Assembly (NCBI GenBank): GCA_032173965.1
Contig: JAVUNC010000006.1
Location: 21,694,370-21,758,369, forward strand
DNA: 64,000 nt
DNA from: Sitta carolinensis
Taxonomy: Eukaryota; Chordata; Aves; Passeriformes; Sittidae
Direction: 5' to 3'
The notes beneath the pieces were generated by a model. That model did no database searches and had not been told where the DNA came from. It saw nothing but the letters and a program-made list of their open reading frames with translations. Position numbers and translations under genes: made by a program. Each line of letters opens with the position of its first letter. Position 1 is the stretch's first letter. Shown here piece after piece: positions 48,529-63,162 of the stretch.

Positions 48529-48618
48529 TTCCCCCCCCTCAACTCCTTCCTTTCCCCCCCGCCCTCCTCCCCTATCCTTTTTTTTTTTTTTCTTTCTTTT
48601 TTTTTTTTTTTCTGCAGC
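48529..48618 (+). repeat. Pyrimidine tract ending in ctgcag
   Basis: About 85 bases of almost pure C/T (two C8 runs, then long T-runs) ending TTTTTCTGCAG at 48618, a textbook strong acceptor in the sense strand of TMEM260. The following bases contain stops in all frames within about 45 nt (TAA/TAG/TGA rich). A 22-base A-run follows at 48683-48704. Confidence 0.8.
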
Positions 48619-50183
48619 TGCATAATTTCTAATAAGGGGTTTTAACAAATGTCAGATTAGGAAAAGTTTCTGCAATTACCCAAAAAAAAAAAAAAAAAAA
48701 AAAGCAGCCAACTTATAAAACATTTAAATAGCTCAAGTCGGCTCCTACTGCGGGTTGGGGTTTTTTGGCTGCTGGAAGCAGGCGCTGGTTATTACAGGAG
48801 CCTGGGATAAAGGTGTATCTATTTTCCAAGGATTGTGAATCAAATAATGGGTCGAACTAATACACCCTTTGCATTTGCGAAGACACCAGGAGAGAAGTTC
48901 TCATTTGTAATGGCTGGAAGCACAGTTTGTACAACTCAAGTGTGAGTATGGGGTGATATTCCTTAAAGCAGCGCAGCCCTGCGTGCATTTTCTAGATCTG
49001 TCACGAGCTGTTCCACTCCTTGAGCTGCTCTGCAATAGCTTGGCACGGAGGTGCTGGATTTAAATACCCACCTTCTTGGCCAGGGGCTGCTGCAGGCAGG
49101 CTCTGCTCCAATGGACATCCTGGAGCATGCAAGGTGTGAGGCTGGGATGTCTCATTCCTTGCTCCCCTGACTGGTTGTCACAGAGAGCTCTTCCCACCCC
49201 TGGTGCCCAGACCCAGCGTGGCCCCACAGAGGTCCTTGCTGCCATCCCCGAGCAGTTTGATCCTGCCAGCAAGAGGATCCAAGGTGACTTGGCCCCAGGA
49301 CACGAGGGGTGGGGTGCAAGATGGCTCTTATACCTGCTGGTGACCTTCACAGGTACATATTTCCAAAGGGATGGGCAGAGACAATACCCTTGAGAGGTGC
49401 TGTCCTAACTGGACACCTCCAGTCCAGGAGGACGTGTGTGAGAGGGTGCAAGGACCAGCTCCCCTTTGCCAAAATCCTCGCTGGCTCAGCACTCCTTAAC
49501 CACCCCGGACCATCCCCTCTCCAAACTGTGGCGTTTCAATAAAATAACTACAAGAAAGAAACGTCAGGAAGTGGTGGCAGTCCCTGGCTGGGTGGGTGTG
49601 AGGGAAGTGGCATTCCATCCGTGTGGTGGGAGGTGTGAGGGCGCTGCCTGCTCACCCCCATCCCAGAAATCACAGCTCTCTGGGATGCTGAAGTCCTGTT
49701 TGACCTGAAGGACAGCAGCTGGTTGTGACCAGACTGGTTTGGTTTTATTTTATGGTGGCCCTGCCTCTCTTCCCTTCGCTCCTTGTGCCCATGGCACTCA
49801 ACCAGGGGAGATGAGCCAAGCCCTGCTCTCCTTCCTCCTCCTCCTGCTGCAGGCAGGGCTTAAGTGGCTATTGAGCTCCAGGTCCTTGAGGAAGAATAAA
49901 ATCTGGTTTGCTATTCCCTGTAGTACCTGAGCTGGCTCTTCAGCGCTGACAGCAAGAGAAACTGCCTTTTGTCATGGAGTGTTTGTGGCTAAGAGACAGG
50001 CAAACCCAGAGGGATTGGGGGTTTTGGGGATAATTATTGTTACTTAAGCCCTAAACTCGTGTTTGGATTTTAATTTTTAAACAATTCTTCTATTTCAGCA
50101 CTCATGCTCATGCACGCTTAAAATGAATCAGTGGGAAGCTTGGTTGTTGAGTCTTCTACGTCCCTTTCTGTTTAGCCTGTATA

Positions 50184-50206
50184 AAATATATATATATATA
50201 TATTTT
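50184..50206. repeat. (TA)n simple repeat
   Basis: About ten TA units in intron 3. Confidence 0.9.
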
Positions 50207-52180
50207 AATTGATTGATTAATGAGTGAAACCTCTTAAATTCAAAATGTTAACTCTTTAGCGCACTGCCTTGAAATAAAAATACATTAAAGGGATGTATTT
50301 GCTACTGCAAAGCCACAGAATTGCAGAGACAGAAGTTGTTGATGAGGTACCTGGAATCTGGAAGTGAACAGGGAGCCACCAACATCAGGGTCATCATCTG
50401 CAGGTGCAGGGAGAGACAGAAATTAAAAATTTTTAAAATCCATTATTTAGTTAATTAGTGATGATTTAAAAAATCAGGATAATTTTTTCTTATTCCACTG
50501 CCTAAAAAAAAAAGAAAAATTAATAAAAGATGCGAGGCTAAGATCTCCTTCCTGTAAAGTTTTGGAGGGAAGAGAAGGCAGAAATAATCAGCTTATTTCA
50601 CTAGGTACAGATAGGTGTTGCCAGTGTTAAATACATCAGCTTCAAATATAAACCATTCCAATTATCTTACTTTTCTTAATGAATCTGGTGCACTGAAGAT
50701 TGCATTTAACGAAAACATTTTAATTAAATTCCAGTTCCCATCCATGTATAGCTTTATGCCCATCATTTAATACATTTTAGGGAATTATTAAATATAAAAT
50801 GACTGCTGTTATATTATAAATAAAAAGTAAAAATGCTGGTAGAGCTTTTTTGTTAAGTGCATGTGACTTGTAACCTTGGCTAAAGGAAAATTTTACCAAA
50901 CTTAAAGGAAAGGCTGAATTTTAAATTGCAAATTTGCATGTTTTAGTGATTGCCAACAAATGAGAAGGTAAAAACTGAAATTGCAAAAAATATTTAAAAT
51001 ATTAAAACAGGTTAAAATATTTCATTTCAGTTTCCCCAAATGTTCCTGCAAACTGTTAATAAAACCTGCAGGTAAAATAGTCCTGATTAAGGCAAATTCC
51101 TACTGGCTGCATCCTTGGAGCTGATGCCCAGCCGTTCATTCTTTCACTTCTGTGCTTCAAAAGGAAAACAAAAATCACAATTTAGTTTTTTAGTCTTTTC
51201 CTTTTACGTTTAGGGATGCCATGGGGAAATATTTCTCACAAAGGACTGTGTGGCCTCTGCTTTGCTGACTCTTTCTGTCCCTTCTGAGTGCATTTTTAGA
51301 TGGTGGTCATGAAGACTTTTCCCACTTTTGCTGTGGCTTCAACTTTTTATTCCCATGAGCTGACTCATGAGTTCTGAGTCTCCCTCGTACTGGACCCAAG
51401 AACTGGGGTAACAAGCTGGATTTGGGGGAGCAGCTCTCTGCCCTCCCTGCTCCCCAGAATCATTGGGATAAATCTCTCCTAGATGTTGCTTTTCCATGAG
51501 GCCAGTGGAAGATTCAGCTGTTGGGTGTCTTTGCAATGTTTTGTAGCCCCTCAACTCTATTTGAAAAACGTGCTCAAAGACAGAAGCACGAGTAGAAGTT
51601 GAGTGAGGATAATTCTCTGCTGCTCTCTGCTCTGCAGAACTGATGTGCTGTCAAAGGAAAGACAGTGTTAAGCAACTGGAAGGTATTTCCTGGAAAAAAC
51701 CCAAATGTTCCCTTCTCCCAACCATGGCAGAGCTGAGAAGCCTCCAGGCGGTGTGGGTGGCAGAGTGTGGGGCTCCAGACAGGGGAGCTGAGCCCAAAGG
51801 CTCCGTGTTTCCTTTCTGTCCAGCAAGGCTGAGCTGCAGGAAATTTTGCATTGCCAGTGCCAGGCCTGGTGTTTGATTTTGGTGAGAGAAGTGACTGTGC
51901 CGTGAGAAACTTCTTAACTTCCACACAAGTGGCTTCTTCGTCTTGGTCCCTCTGTCTCCACGTTGGTTGCTGAGCTCTTGCTGGGATTATGGGAGGTCTT
52001 TTCATTAACCTTCCAGAAAATACTCTGTCTTAACCACAAGAATTCTCTCTGTGCCTGTAATGAAGGCAGTCATTATCTTCTGGCTCTCTAATGTCCTGCT
52101 TCCTTACTTAACATGTCACCAGCATCTTCAGCTGGAGATTGCACTGCCCCCCTTTGCAGTTTTTTTCGTGCTTTCTAGAG

Positions 52181-52325
52181 AATCACAGAATCCAAGGATG
52201 GTTTGGGTTGGAAAAGCTCATCCCATTCCAACCCCCTGCCATGGGCAGGGACACCTTTCATTAGACCAGGCTGCTCCAAGCCCCATCCAACCTGGCATGG
52301 AACACTTCCAGGGATGGGGGAAAAC
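52181..52325 (-). mobile_element. CR1 LINE, 3' end, minus strand
   Basis: 'aatcacagaatccaaggatg', 'gtttgggttggaaaagctca', 'ccccctgccatgggcaggga', 'gaacacttccagggatgggg'. Confidence 0.93.
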
Positions 52326-53154
52326 AAAAAACACAGCTTTTAGTTTCATGCCTATCCCTTTGCTTTCTCAATTTTCCCATGTCTATTTTACTCTCATTTT
52401 TGTACCTTTTCTGGATAGTTCTTTCATCTCACTCTGCCTTGCATCACTGAACACCCTTCAGTGTCTTTTCCACCTTGAGGTTGGTCTTGGGTCCAAAGTG
52501 GTGTAGGTGGCTGAGCTGTCCATGCCTGAGGGTTTTTGTCACCTCCTTGGACAGTGTGTGCATTCGAGGTCATCTTGGCTTTGAGGCAGGAGAGATGTGG
52601 CACACTCTGTGCTGGAGAATTCCAAGAGGCTGCCGGGGCAGAGGAGCATGGAGACCCTCATGTTGATCAAAATGAGCTGTATAACCACATTGCCTGAGCT
52701 GCAGGGCAGGATTGATGTAATTTGCCCCAAAATCATGCTGACATTCACATGGGATTCATTTCTGCTTGTCCTGCTGGTGCCGCCTTGCACTGTGGATTGT
52801 TGCATTTCTTCTGCCAGGTGCTTTTCATCCTCTGCAGATACCTGCTCTGGTTGCTTCCACTTTTGAGAGTTTTCCTCTGAATCAGCAAACTCACAAATCC
52901 ATCATTGCTGGTACCAGAACCTGTAGAAAACCCCTTGGTCTCCAGCTTGCACATCCCAAAGCTGTTTTCTTGATGTTCTTCAAGAATGCAGCATGTTCCC
53001 TTTGGTTTTTGGACATCTGTTCTCCTTTGAGGAGCTGAGTGCTCCGTCCATGAAATGGGCTGTCCCAAAGGAGCTGAGCCAGGAGCTCTGCAGCTTGGCT
53101 TTGCCATGAATTTCCTGGGAAAGTTGTTCAGCCTAGAGGAGATTTCAGGGAGAC

Positions 53155-53478
53155 TTTTGAGCCCCTAAAAGAGCTCAGAGAGAAATGAGGAGAGACTTTG
53201 ACAAGGGCATGGAGTGGCAGGACGAGGGGGAATGGCTTCCCACTGCCAGAGGGCAGGGATGAATGGGATACTGGGAATAAATTGTTCCCTGTGAGGGAGG
53301 AGAGGCCCTGGCACAGGTGCCCACAGGAGCCCCATGATCCCTGGCAGTGTCCCAGGCAAGATTGGCCAGGGCTTGGGGCACCCTGGAATAATGGAAGTTG
53401 TCCCTGCCCATGACAGGGGTTGGAACTGGGTGATCTCTAAGTTCCCTTCCAACCTAAGCCATTCTATGATGGTTTTTA
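53155..53478 (+). mobile_element. CR1 LINE, 3' end, plus strand
   Basis: 'gcatggagtggcaggacgag', 'aaattgttccctgtgaggga', 'ggcttggggcaccctggaat', 'aagttcccttccaacctaag', tail ATTCTATGATGG. Confidence 0.93.
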
Positions 53479-55434
53479 AGGTCTGTGGGCTGTGCTTGGT
53501 TTGGGCTCCTGACCCTGCTCTGATCATGGGATAAGTCTCTAAGCTTTGGGTCGAGTGGCTTTTCCTTAAGTCTTGTTTCATCAAACTCGACTCACAGGTT
53601 TGAGACTTTCCATCAAGAGCATGGGATTTCTTTCATCTCATTTGAACTCTCATGGTGTGTCTGAGTCTTTCCTGGGAAAGACAAGGAGAATTAATGAATG
53701 ATTGGGATGTTTGCCTGAAATGCTGCTTTTCTGAAGAAGGTTTTTGGAAAAGTTGATTCACCTTTTTTTTTACCTTATTTCCCTGCAAGAATTTCAAAGG
53801 GATTTGTGAAGTTGTTTCCTTATAACTGAAAGTTTGAACTATTTTAATGGTTTAGTCAAAACAGGAACGTTATGAAGGGATTTGTGTATTGGGGATCTGT
53901 TGGGTTTTAATTACACATGGTCCTGCTGCCCTTTCCTGGTATTTTTCTGCAGGTTTTTTTCCCAATTCTGTTACAAGTTCCCACAGTCTTGATGTTGAAC
54001 TCACTGTGTCATCTTGAGCTTGGCCTGGAACACCTCAGAATTGTTTCCTTTTTTCCCCAGTGTTAACTTCATACTTCCTTTGGCTACATCCTGCACATGC
54101 AGATTTCAAAATACTTCACAAAGGAGATAAAAATCATTAGTCCTATTTTCCAGATACCTTCAGATACTCTGGCAAACCAAGGAGAGGAGCCCTTGTAGAG
54201 AGGGCTCTGTCTGGAGCTTCCTCATCTCACGTGGAAATCACACTTGTAGCTCGATCAAGAGGCTGGGTGGTTCATAATTTTTTTTGGCTTTAGCCTGCTA
54301 GAATTGTTAGGATTAAATGGAACTGTGCATGTCTGGGGTGGAAGTAGAAAATACCCAATTTAAGGTGGAGATTAGCTGAATCTTACAGTGGAATAGTGAA
54401 TTTCTGAAGAAGAGCTCTGACCACAGCCACAGTGTTTGTGTTTTGGGATAAAGGTTAATTGAGCATGTTCTGGTGCCCTACAAGGGGTCTTTTCAGGGTG
54501 ACTTCCCCAAGGGGAGAGCTTTCAGACAGGCAGAGCCTGAGCTGCTCCCAGTGAGACTGGCTGGGAAGAGCCACTGTGGTGGAATGGCTTTCCTGAACTC
54601 CACCTCATGGGCTCCCTGTGCTGGCTGCAGCATCCAGCCAAAACAGAAAACTGGCTGAGAATTCTGGGTGTTGTTTCTGTACATTGTCAATGAAAAGGAC
54701 AAAGTACGAGGGGAAAATAGAAGTGTAATCAAAATTTTATTCTAATTCTTATTATTCTTTTTAGATCTGCTAATAAAATTTTCTCTATACTTCTCAAAGT
54801 TGAAGCCTGCTTTGCTCTTGGCCAGAAAAAAAAATCTTAAATTAGCAAACCAAAACCACTACAGCTGGGCAGGCAGCCACCTGGGAGTCACAGAGATGGC
54901 CAGCCTTGGGCTCACAGCCATCCCAGCAGTGGGTGCTTCACCCTCTCCTCCCTCTTGCTGGAGCTCCCATTTCCCACACTCCTGACCTCTCCCTGCTGGG
55001 ACTGCGGGTGCTGCAACTCCCCAGCCACCCCCAGCACACCAAACACCCCCCAGGAAAGCCCTGCCAGTGCTGTCCATCCTGAATAGCTCTAATCCACTCT
55101 TAATTCAGCTCCTGGATGAATTGAAGGCTGCAGCCTCGCTGGTGTCTCCTCCAGAGTATCCCATTAAAGCCATGACTCCCTGGCTCGGTGCACCACAATC
55201 AGGATTTCTGAACCAAATTCAACCCTGGAACTTTTCACGGCGAGAAGAAGCAGATTCTTTGGTGTTGGGTGGCTGGCAAACAGGCTCTGCTCTTCCCAAT
55301 GGCAATCCTTAGCAGGGAAATTATTAAGGAGCTCTTAACCATATAATGTTTTGGCAGGGTGCTGGGTGGCACTCGTCGCTGCTGCTACAGTATTTTTATT
55401 TTTTTTTTTTTTTTAAAGAAGGACAATCAATTAG

Positions 55435-57579
<2,145 letters not shown>

Positions 57580-57693
57580 ATCTCTAAATTGGGTGCCTTT
57601 TGCTGTGGGCTCAGTCTGTGCAATCAGCACACCATAGTGCTCTACCTTGCTTGTGTTGTGCCCTGGGTTCTCTCACGGCTTTTCAGGAAGAGG
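57580..57693 (+). CDS. TMEM260: TMEM260 exon 5
   Basis: Acceptor cccctctcag, donor agg|gtatgt; 38 codons (176-213), both boundaries in phase 0. It carries [14 protein letters not shown], a cysteine-rich family motif with a His, then a membrane segment ([16 protein letters not shown]) and a basic end FRKR. Skipping this exon would keep the frame. Confidence 0.96.
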
Positions 57694-59496
57694 GTATGTA
57701 TTCACTGACCCACACCTCTGTTTTTCTAAGGCTGGGATTAATCCTTCTCCCCAGAACTTGTGCCACTTCTAAGCTGATGTATGTGTATTAATCATCACCC
57801 ACTGAAGTTACAGTCTGACACCACAGCCACTGATCTCAAGGGGGTCTGATTTAAAGAGGGTCTGCGAGAGCATGGACAAGAGCATGGAGTGACAGGACAA
57901 GGGGACTGCCTTTAAACTGATAGAGGGCAAGGTAGGATTTAGATACTAGGAAGAAATTCTTCTCTGTGAGGGTGTCCAGAGCAGCTGTGGCTGCCCTTGG
58001 ATCCCTGGAAGTGTCCAAGGCCAGGTTGGACAGGGTTTGGAGCACCCTGGGATAGTGGGAGGTGTCCCTGCCCATGGCAGGGGTTTGAAACAAGATGATC
58101 TCTAAGTTCCCTTCCAACCCAAACCATTCTGGGATTCTGTGATCACAATATAAGGCCTTTGCTCATGCTGGTGATCTGTGACCCCCCTGTGTCCCCTGGC
58201 ACAGGAGAGCTTTGCCCAGCTGCTTGCAAATACCCTGTGAGCTGAAATAACACTTGGAGCTAAGAGCTCAGATTTTGCCATGCCATCAGCCCCCCTGAAG
58301 GTGAATTTCTGTGTATTGGCTCCCTGGTGGTAACCAACAAAAGCCACATGGGTGGTTCTCAGTAGTGGCACAGGGCATAACCAAGCCTGGGTGAAGCACT
58401 TGAGCTGCAAGAAATGTGATGCAACTCGGACAAGCTTGATCCAAAATCTCTTCAGCATCCCCTGCAAACCCCCTTTTCTGGCCATATATTTCCATTAACA
58501 CAATCAAGAATCACTTCTACAATAAACTTGTGTTCTTTAAACAGATTTTTTGGGCTTTTTTGAGCAGGGAGGTCCAGAGAGACCTCTGTGATTTCCAGCA
58601 AGGGCAAGGCTGTGTCAATGTCATAATCCTGGGAAATGATCTGGACAGCCCAGTAGTGCCTGCTGCAGGAAACCACTGAATAAGATGAACAATGGATGGA
58701 AAACTGCCTTTTTAAAGTACAAATGAGCCCCCTTCCTTCTGAAGGAGCTCTGACCACCACCATTATCCAGCTCCTTTCTCTGCTCTGTGGATCATCACTC
58801 CCAGAAACCCCAAATGCTGAGGAAGGGCTTTGATTGACAGGGCGGTGGCTAATGACAAAGCAAGCGTGCAATATTCTAGGGTGGGATTTTCCAAAGCACT
58901 TAAAGGAGTTAGGCACAGAAGTCCCTTTGAAAGTCTTGTCTCCCTGACCCCTTAGGCAGTCTCGAAAATCCCACCCCAAAAGTTGGCCTATCCAATTTAG
59001 CCAGCGTAATCACGATCAAGTAAATGGCAAAACTGACTCCTGATGATGGTGGTGATGTGTGCAGTTGTACTAGAGCAGCGTTTATGTGGGGTTTTTTTCC
59101 TTTTTTTTTTGCCAGATGGAAAACCAGCCAACTCTTAATCGCTGCAAAGTGGGTTATCTCAGCCTTGCAGTGCTTCAGCCATCTATGCATGTCATGCCAT
59201 GATTTAAATGTGAAAGATGCAATGAGTATGATACTCATGAGTCCTAGCTAATATTATTTGCTTCACTTAAATTTCACCCTGCCATGCAAAGGAGATCAGT
59301 TTGATGCAGTTTCCTAGTAATCCACAAAATCATAAGGTTTAACATAGCATTTTGTAGGGACTTACTATAAATTGAGAGATCAGCTCTGTGTAAAAATATA
59401 TTGATTTTTTTTTTTCCTTCTTTATCTGTTCTTGAAGTTCCAGCGTGATTAAACTAAAATAAACATTGTTATGCAATATGACATATTTTGGTGCAG
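57694..59496 (+). other. TMEM260: TMEM260 intron 5
   Basis: CR1 at 57850-58143, then unique DNA. A 175-codon minus frame at 58452-58979 has no recognisable domain. Confidence 0.8.
57850..58143 (+). mobile_element. CR1 LINE, 3' end, plus strand
   Basis: 'gcatggagtgacaggacaag', 'aagaaattcttctctgtgag', 'gtttggagcaccctgggata', 'aagttcccttccaacccaaa', tail ATTCTGGGATTCTGTG. Confidence 0.94.
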
Positions 59497-59676
59497 GAAT
59501 TGTCCCTGGGCCATTTGCTGAAGTTGGGTTTATGCTTCTTGGCTGGTTTGCTGCCTTATCTCTATCTGCCGGCTTCGTCCTCCCTCAATCGAGCCCGCTG
59601 GACATGGGGAGACCAGACGACTTTTCAAGGGTTCTTGACCCACTTTCTGAGGGAAGAATATGGGACATTCAATCTG
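59497..59676 (+). CDS. TMEM260: TMEM260 exon 6
   Basis: Acceptor tttggtgcag, donor ctg|gtaaac; 60 codons (214-273), phase 0 at both ends. After [11 protein letters not shown] come a membrane segment ([13 protein letters not shown]) and the highly conserved stretch [20 protein letters not shown] with LREEYGTF, near-identical to human. That hydrophilic block is probably a luminal loop near the active site (inference). Confidence 0.97.
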
Positions 59677-60077
59677 GTAAACAAGGGTCATTTCCTAAAT
59701 CACTTCCTTTTCTCTTATGCAACAGCAGAAGTGTTCTGTTTGTGACGATTAAGGGCTTGCGGGGAAGGAAATTGAAAATGTTTCATTTTTTAAGCATTCA
59801 TTTCTGATTTTGACCTCCTGAACTGTCAGGTTTTCTGGGTATGGGTCACATGGCTGGGAAAGCTGAGAGATAATTCTCTTTTCTTTATGGGGTGAGCCAT
59901 ATTATTTCCTGGGAGCTTTAAGGGTGTCTTATGTGTGTAGCAACCAAATAGCAAACCGTGCCACAGGGAGAGGGTGACACCAATTTTGTGGTGTTTTAAA
60001 GATGAATATTGTCTTATTTTTCTTTTTTTAACTCAGACATTTAAAGAGGTCACAAGCAGTTTTCATTTAAAAGCTAT

Positions 60078-60198
60078 TTCTCTTCAATTTATTAATGGTG
60101 AATTTAAGTGAGTGGTTGGTCTGAGTGTTCAGAATTATTCCTCTTAACTTACCAATGTTGAATTTAAGTGAATAGTTGGTTTGAGGGTTCTCAGGAAC
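60078..60198. repeat. 60-bp tandem duplication
   Basis: Two adjacent copies exactly 60 bp apart share 'gaatttaagtga', 'ggttggt' or 'agttggt', and 'tgag.gttc', with several substitutions between them. Confidence 0.85.
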
Positions 60199-61469
60199 CT
60201 CTGATCTGAGTTACTGAGGTCTCTGCTCTTGCCAAGAGAGCAAGGAATCCATGGTTGCTCTCAGAGTGAAGGGTTTGCCTCTGCCTCCTGCAGCCCTGAC
60301 TTGGCTGCTGGGCTCTGGCCACCCAAGGAAATCACCAGCCCATCACCCCAGAGCCTCTCCTGCTTCAAAGATTTCAGGGCAGAGGGCTGGGAAATCACAC
60401 CACTGGGAGGAAAAAAATAAAAAGGTGTGGTCTACATATTCTGTGCCTCCTTGGAGTCCTGTAGCCCCACATCCTCAGAAATCACCCCTCACAAGCAGCC
60501 AATGTGGCTGCGCCATTCCTTCCTTCTCAGAGAGCTGTGTGGCTGCAGGATGTGTGTCAAAAGACATCATAATTCCTGCTGCTGCCACTAAAGCTGTCCA
60601 AAAACTCCTACAGAGATCAGGTCCGCCCTCTGAAGGACTTGTGAGACTTCCCCTGTTGTCTCCTGAGAATCAGCATCCAGTGGGCAGAGCGATACCAAGG
60701 CATACAAATCCCTTAACTCCTCTCTCCATCAAAATGTGATGAATTCAAGTTGATGTTCAGGAGGCTTAGGGATGGACTGCGTGTAATCCTACACCACAAA
60801 TCACATTTAGGATGAACTTGTCTGAAGCAGGAGCAATAAATACAGCAAAATCCAAGCGTTTGGTCCTGGTGCCAGTTGGGATAATGCCAGAGCATTGCTG
60901 GATGGACAGACAGCTTTTACATCCCATAGCTCTGCATTAAGGGCAGGGTCAAAAAAAAAAAAAAAAAAAAAGCCCAGAAACTGTTTTGGAGAGGGTTCCA
61001 CCTGTAAGCCATGGATCAGAAATGTCATCTCTGTGATGGATGTGTCCAGGGCCATCAGCTGCCAGCACAGTGGGGCTTCAGGAGCTGTGAGCAGCCTCTC
61101 CATCCTCTAACTCTTATTTTTCAATCAAATCCTGGATGCAGTTAGCTATTCCATTTTTATTGAGATTAATTATTCCTTCCTGAACCCATTTACCTTATCT
61201 TTTATCTGGTAGCCACCACCTTTCCAACAAGCAGCAATGAAGGTAATTCCTCACCTCCACACAGCATGTCTTTTTTTCCCAGACTTGTGCCATGGATTTC
61301 AGGTCTCTGCAGTAAAATTTCTCATTTTCTCATCAAGATTTTGTACAGCTCTGCATTTGTCAGGGCAAAGGAGACAAGGGCAAGTCTGGTAAGCAAGGAG
61401 GAATTGAGCTTGTCTTAGGCTGTGGGGAGATGTCCCAGAAAATAATTGCACCATGAAGATACAGGGCAT

Positions 61470-61708
61470 GGCCTCTCAAGTTGTGGCAGGAGAGGTTTAG
61501 ATTGGATATTATGGGGAAAAAATCACAGAAAGAATGGTTAGGCATTGGAATAGGCTGCCCTATAGGTGGAATCACCATCCCTGGAGGGATTTAAAAGCTG
61601 TGTGGATGTGGCACCTGGCACAGGGGTCAGTGGTGGGCTGGGCAGTACTGGGGGAATGGTTGGACTCGATGGTCTCAGAGGGCTTTTCCAACCCAATTGA
61701 TTCCATGA
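61470..61708 (+). mobile_element. CR1 LINE, 3' end, plus strand
   Basis: 'aggagaggtttagattggat', 'ggcattggaataggctgccc', 'aatggttggactcgatggtc', 'cttttccaacccaattgatt', then CCATGATAC. Confidence 0.9.
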
Positions 61709-61968
61709 TACAGCAGAGATCCTGGTTAAACCACATGACATGCTCTAATCACAGGCTAATGAGTTGTCAGCACCTTGAAGAAATGTCCAGGGGGAAAATC
61801 CTTCAGTGGCATCACATAAAACAGGAATGTGGGAGAACATCTTGCAGTGAAGGTTTGAGTAGAGGTTGCTGCCTTTCTTGCAAACAGAAAATGAGAAGTC
61901 TTCCCTTGTCCCAGTGACTCCCAGTCAGTGTGTGGGCTCCTCATGGGTTTCCTTTGTTTTTATTTTAG

Positions 61969-62009
61969 GCCAAGTCTGAGACAGGATCCAGCATGGGAGA
62001 GATGCTGCT
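61969..62009 (+). CDS. TMEM260: TMEM260 exon 7 (41 nt)
   Basis: Acceptor ttattttag, donor ct|gtgagt; 13 codons (AKSETGSSMGEML, 274-286) plus two bases of codon 287. It corresponds to human AKSEIGSSMSEIL as recalled. The exon is small but both splice sites are good and the phase fits exons 6 and 8. Confidence 0.93.
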
Positions 62010-62359
62010 GTGAGTCACACCTTGGCTGTGCCTTTCAGTGCTGCTGTCCTTTGGGCCAAAGGGGCTGCTGTCCTTCCTTTCCTCATCTGTCCAGAGCTGG
62101 GGCTGTGTGTGTCCAGCACAGGGACAGCATTCCTGCCCTGTGTCTTCCCCACTGAAGGAAAAACACTGGGTCCCCCTCCCCAGAGATTTTCCCTTCAAAA
62201 TCCTGCCATATAACCCACTCTTGTCCCCAATTCTGGTAGACTTAATCCCAGCAGAATGGGAATATGTTCTGTTGTTCTTATTCCCTTTTTCTCCTGACTC
62301 TTTAATTGAGTGCAGTGGTGATTTGGGGGTGACACTTCCACACTTTAATTTCTCCACAG
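62010..62359 (+). other. TMEM260: TMEM260 intron 7
   Basis: 350 bp of unique DNA with no repeat seen. Confidence 0.8.
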
Positions 62360-62443
62360 TTTCCAGCTGGCACAGATGAAGTCAGAGCTCTCCCTTCCCG
62401 TCCTTGCCCTGGCACTTGTGGCCTGTGTGAGCACAGCACTGCC
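62360..62443 (+). CDS. TMEM260: TMEM260 exon 8
   Basis: Acceptor atttctccacag, donor gcc|gtaagt; completes Leu287 and encodes FQLAQMKSELSLPVLALAL onward to residue 314, plus two bases of codon 315. It lines up with human [21 protein letters not shown]. The later half is hydrophobic (a membrane segment) and is the least conserved part of the product so far. Confidence 0.93.
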
Positions 62444-62814
62444 GTAAGTTGGACAATATTTGCGTCAATGTGCATTTTTTGCCCATTTTTCTTACTGCCT
62501 GCATGGGCAGCTTGCTTTGCCTTCTGCTTGCTGCTGCAGAAATTGCAGCAATTGGCTGTGGCCATCTATTATGAAGAGCAAAATATCCCTTACTCCTGGT
62601 TAACCCCATGGCTTGGTAGAGGGCAAGCTTAAAATTCCTGAAATCCTCATGGTTTTGTGCTTTTAAAACAGAAGTTTCATAAATGGCAAAGGTAAAGAAA
62701 GACTCATCAGCTCCTTGAGTTAAATGCATTTAGGTATGCAAGGAGTTCAAGCACATATAATTTTTGCTTCGTTTTTCATCATATCTCAGGAGTGATACAT
62801 TATTTTTCTTACAG
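62444..62814 (+). other. TMEM260: TMEM260 intron 8
   Basis: 371 bp of unique DNA with no repeat seen. Confidence 0.8.
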
Positions 62815-62932
62815 GAAAAAGCAGCAGAAATCACCTGTGATCTGGCTCTTCACTGGAATGCTCTGCCTTTATTCCCTTTTCTTCGCTTGGAGAGCAAATT
62901 TGGATGTTACAAAGCCTCTCTTTCTAGGCGTG
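62815..62932 (+). CDS. TMEM260: TMEM260 exon 9
   Basis: Acceptor tttttcttacag, donor gtg|gtaagt; completes Pro315 and encodes 316-354. It contains a basic loop (KKQQK), a membrane segment [16 protein letters not shown] and the conserved [14 protein letters not shown], matching human RANLDISKPLFMGV as recalled. Confidence 0.96.
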
Positions 62933-63035
62933 GTAAGTTGCGCTCCAAAAGTTGTTCATTTTGAGAGAAACATTCCAAACCTTAAAACCACCTGACCAGG
63001 AGCAGGCAGTTGTCTGGGAGCTGCAGACGGTGCCA

Positions 63036-63155
63036 AAATACAGCTCCAAGGCCAGGCTGGACAGGGCTTGGAGCAACCTGGTGTGGTGAGATCGGGGGTG
63101 GAATGGGATGATCTTCCTGGTGCCTTCCAACCCACGCGCAGCTCTGGGGTTCTCT
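63036..63155 (+). mobile_element. CR1 LINE, 3' end, at the exon 10 acceptor
   Basis: 'aaggccaggctggacagggc', 'ttggagcaacctggtgtggt' and 'gtgccttccaacccac' are CR1 in order, with the 'ggtgtccctgcccatggc' part deleted. The degenerate tail 'ctctggggttctctctg' merges with the pyrimidine tract of the exon 10 acceptor (AG at 63161-63162). It makes up about half of the 230-bp intron 9. Confidence 0.85.
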
Positions 63156-63162
63156 CTGCCAG

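Larger units (their letters stand above)
59677..61968 (+). other. TMEM260: TMEM260 intron 6
   Basis: Contains a 60-bp tandem duplication (60078-60198), a 21-base A-run (60951-60971) and a CR1 copy (61470-61708). No other exon. Confidence 0.8.

Noticed and set aside
58452..58979. 175-codon minus frame in intron 5
   Set aside because: Antisense to a TMEM260 intron, no domain, no conserved composition that I can judge.
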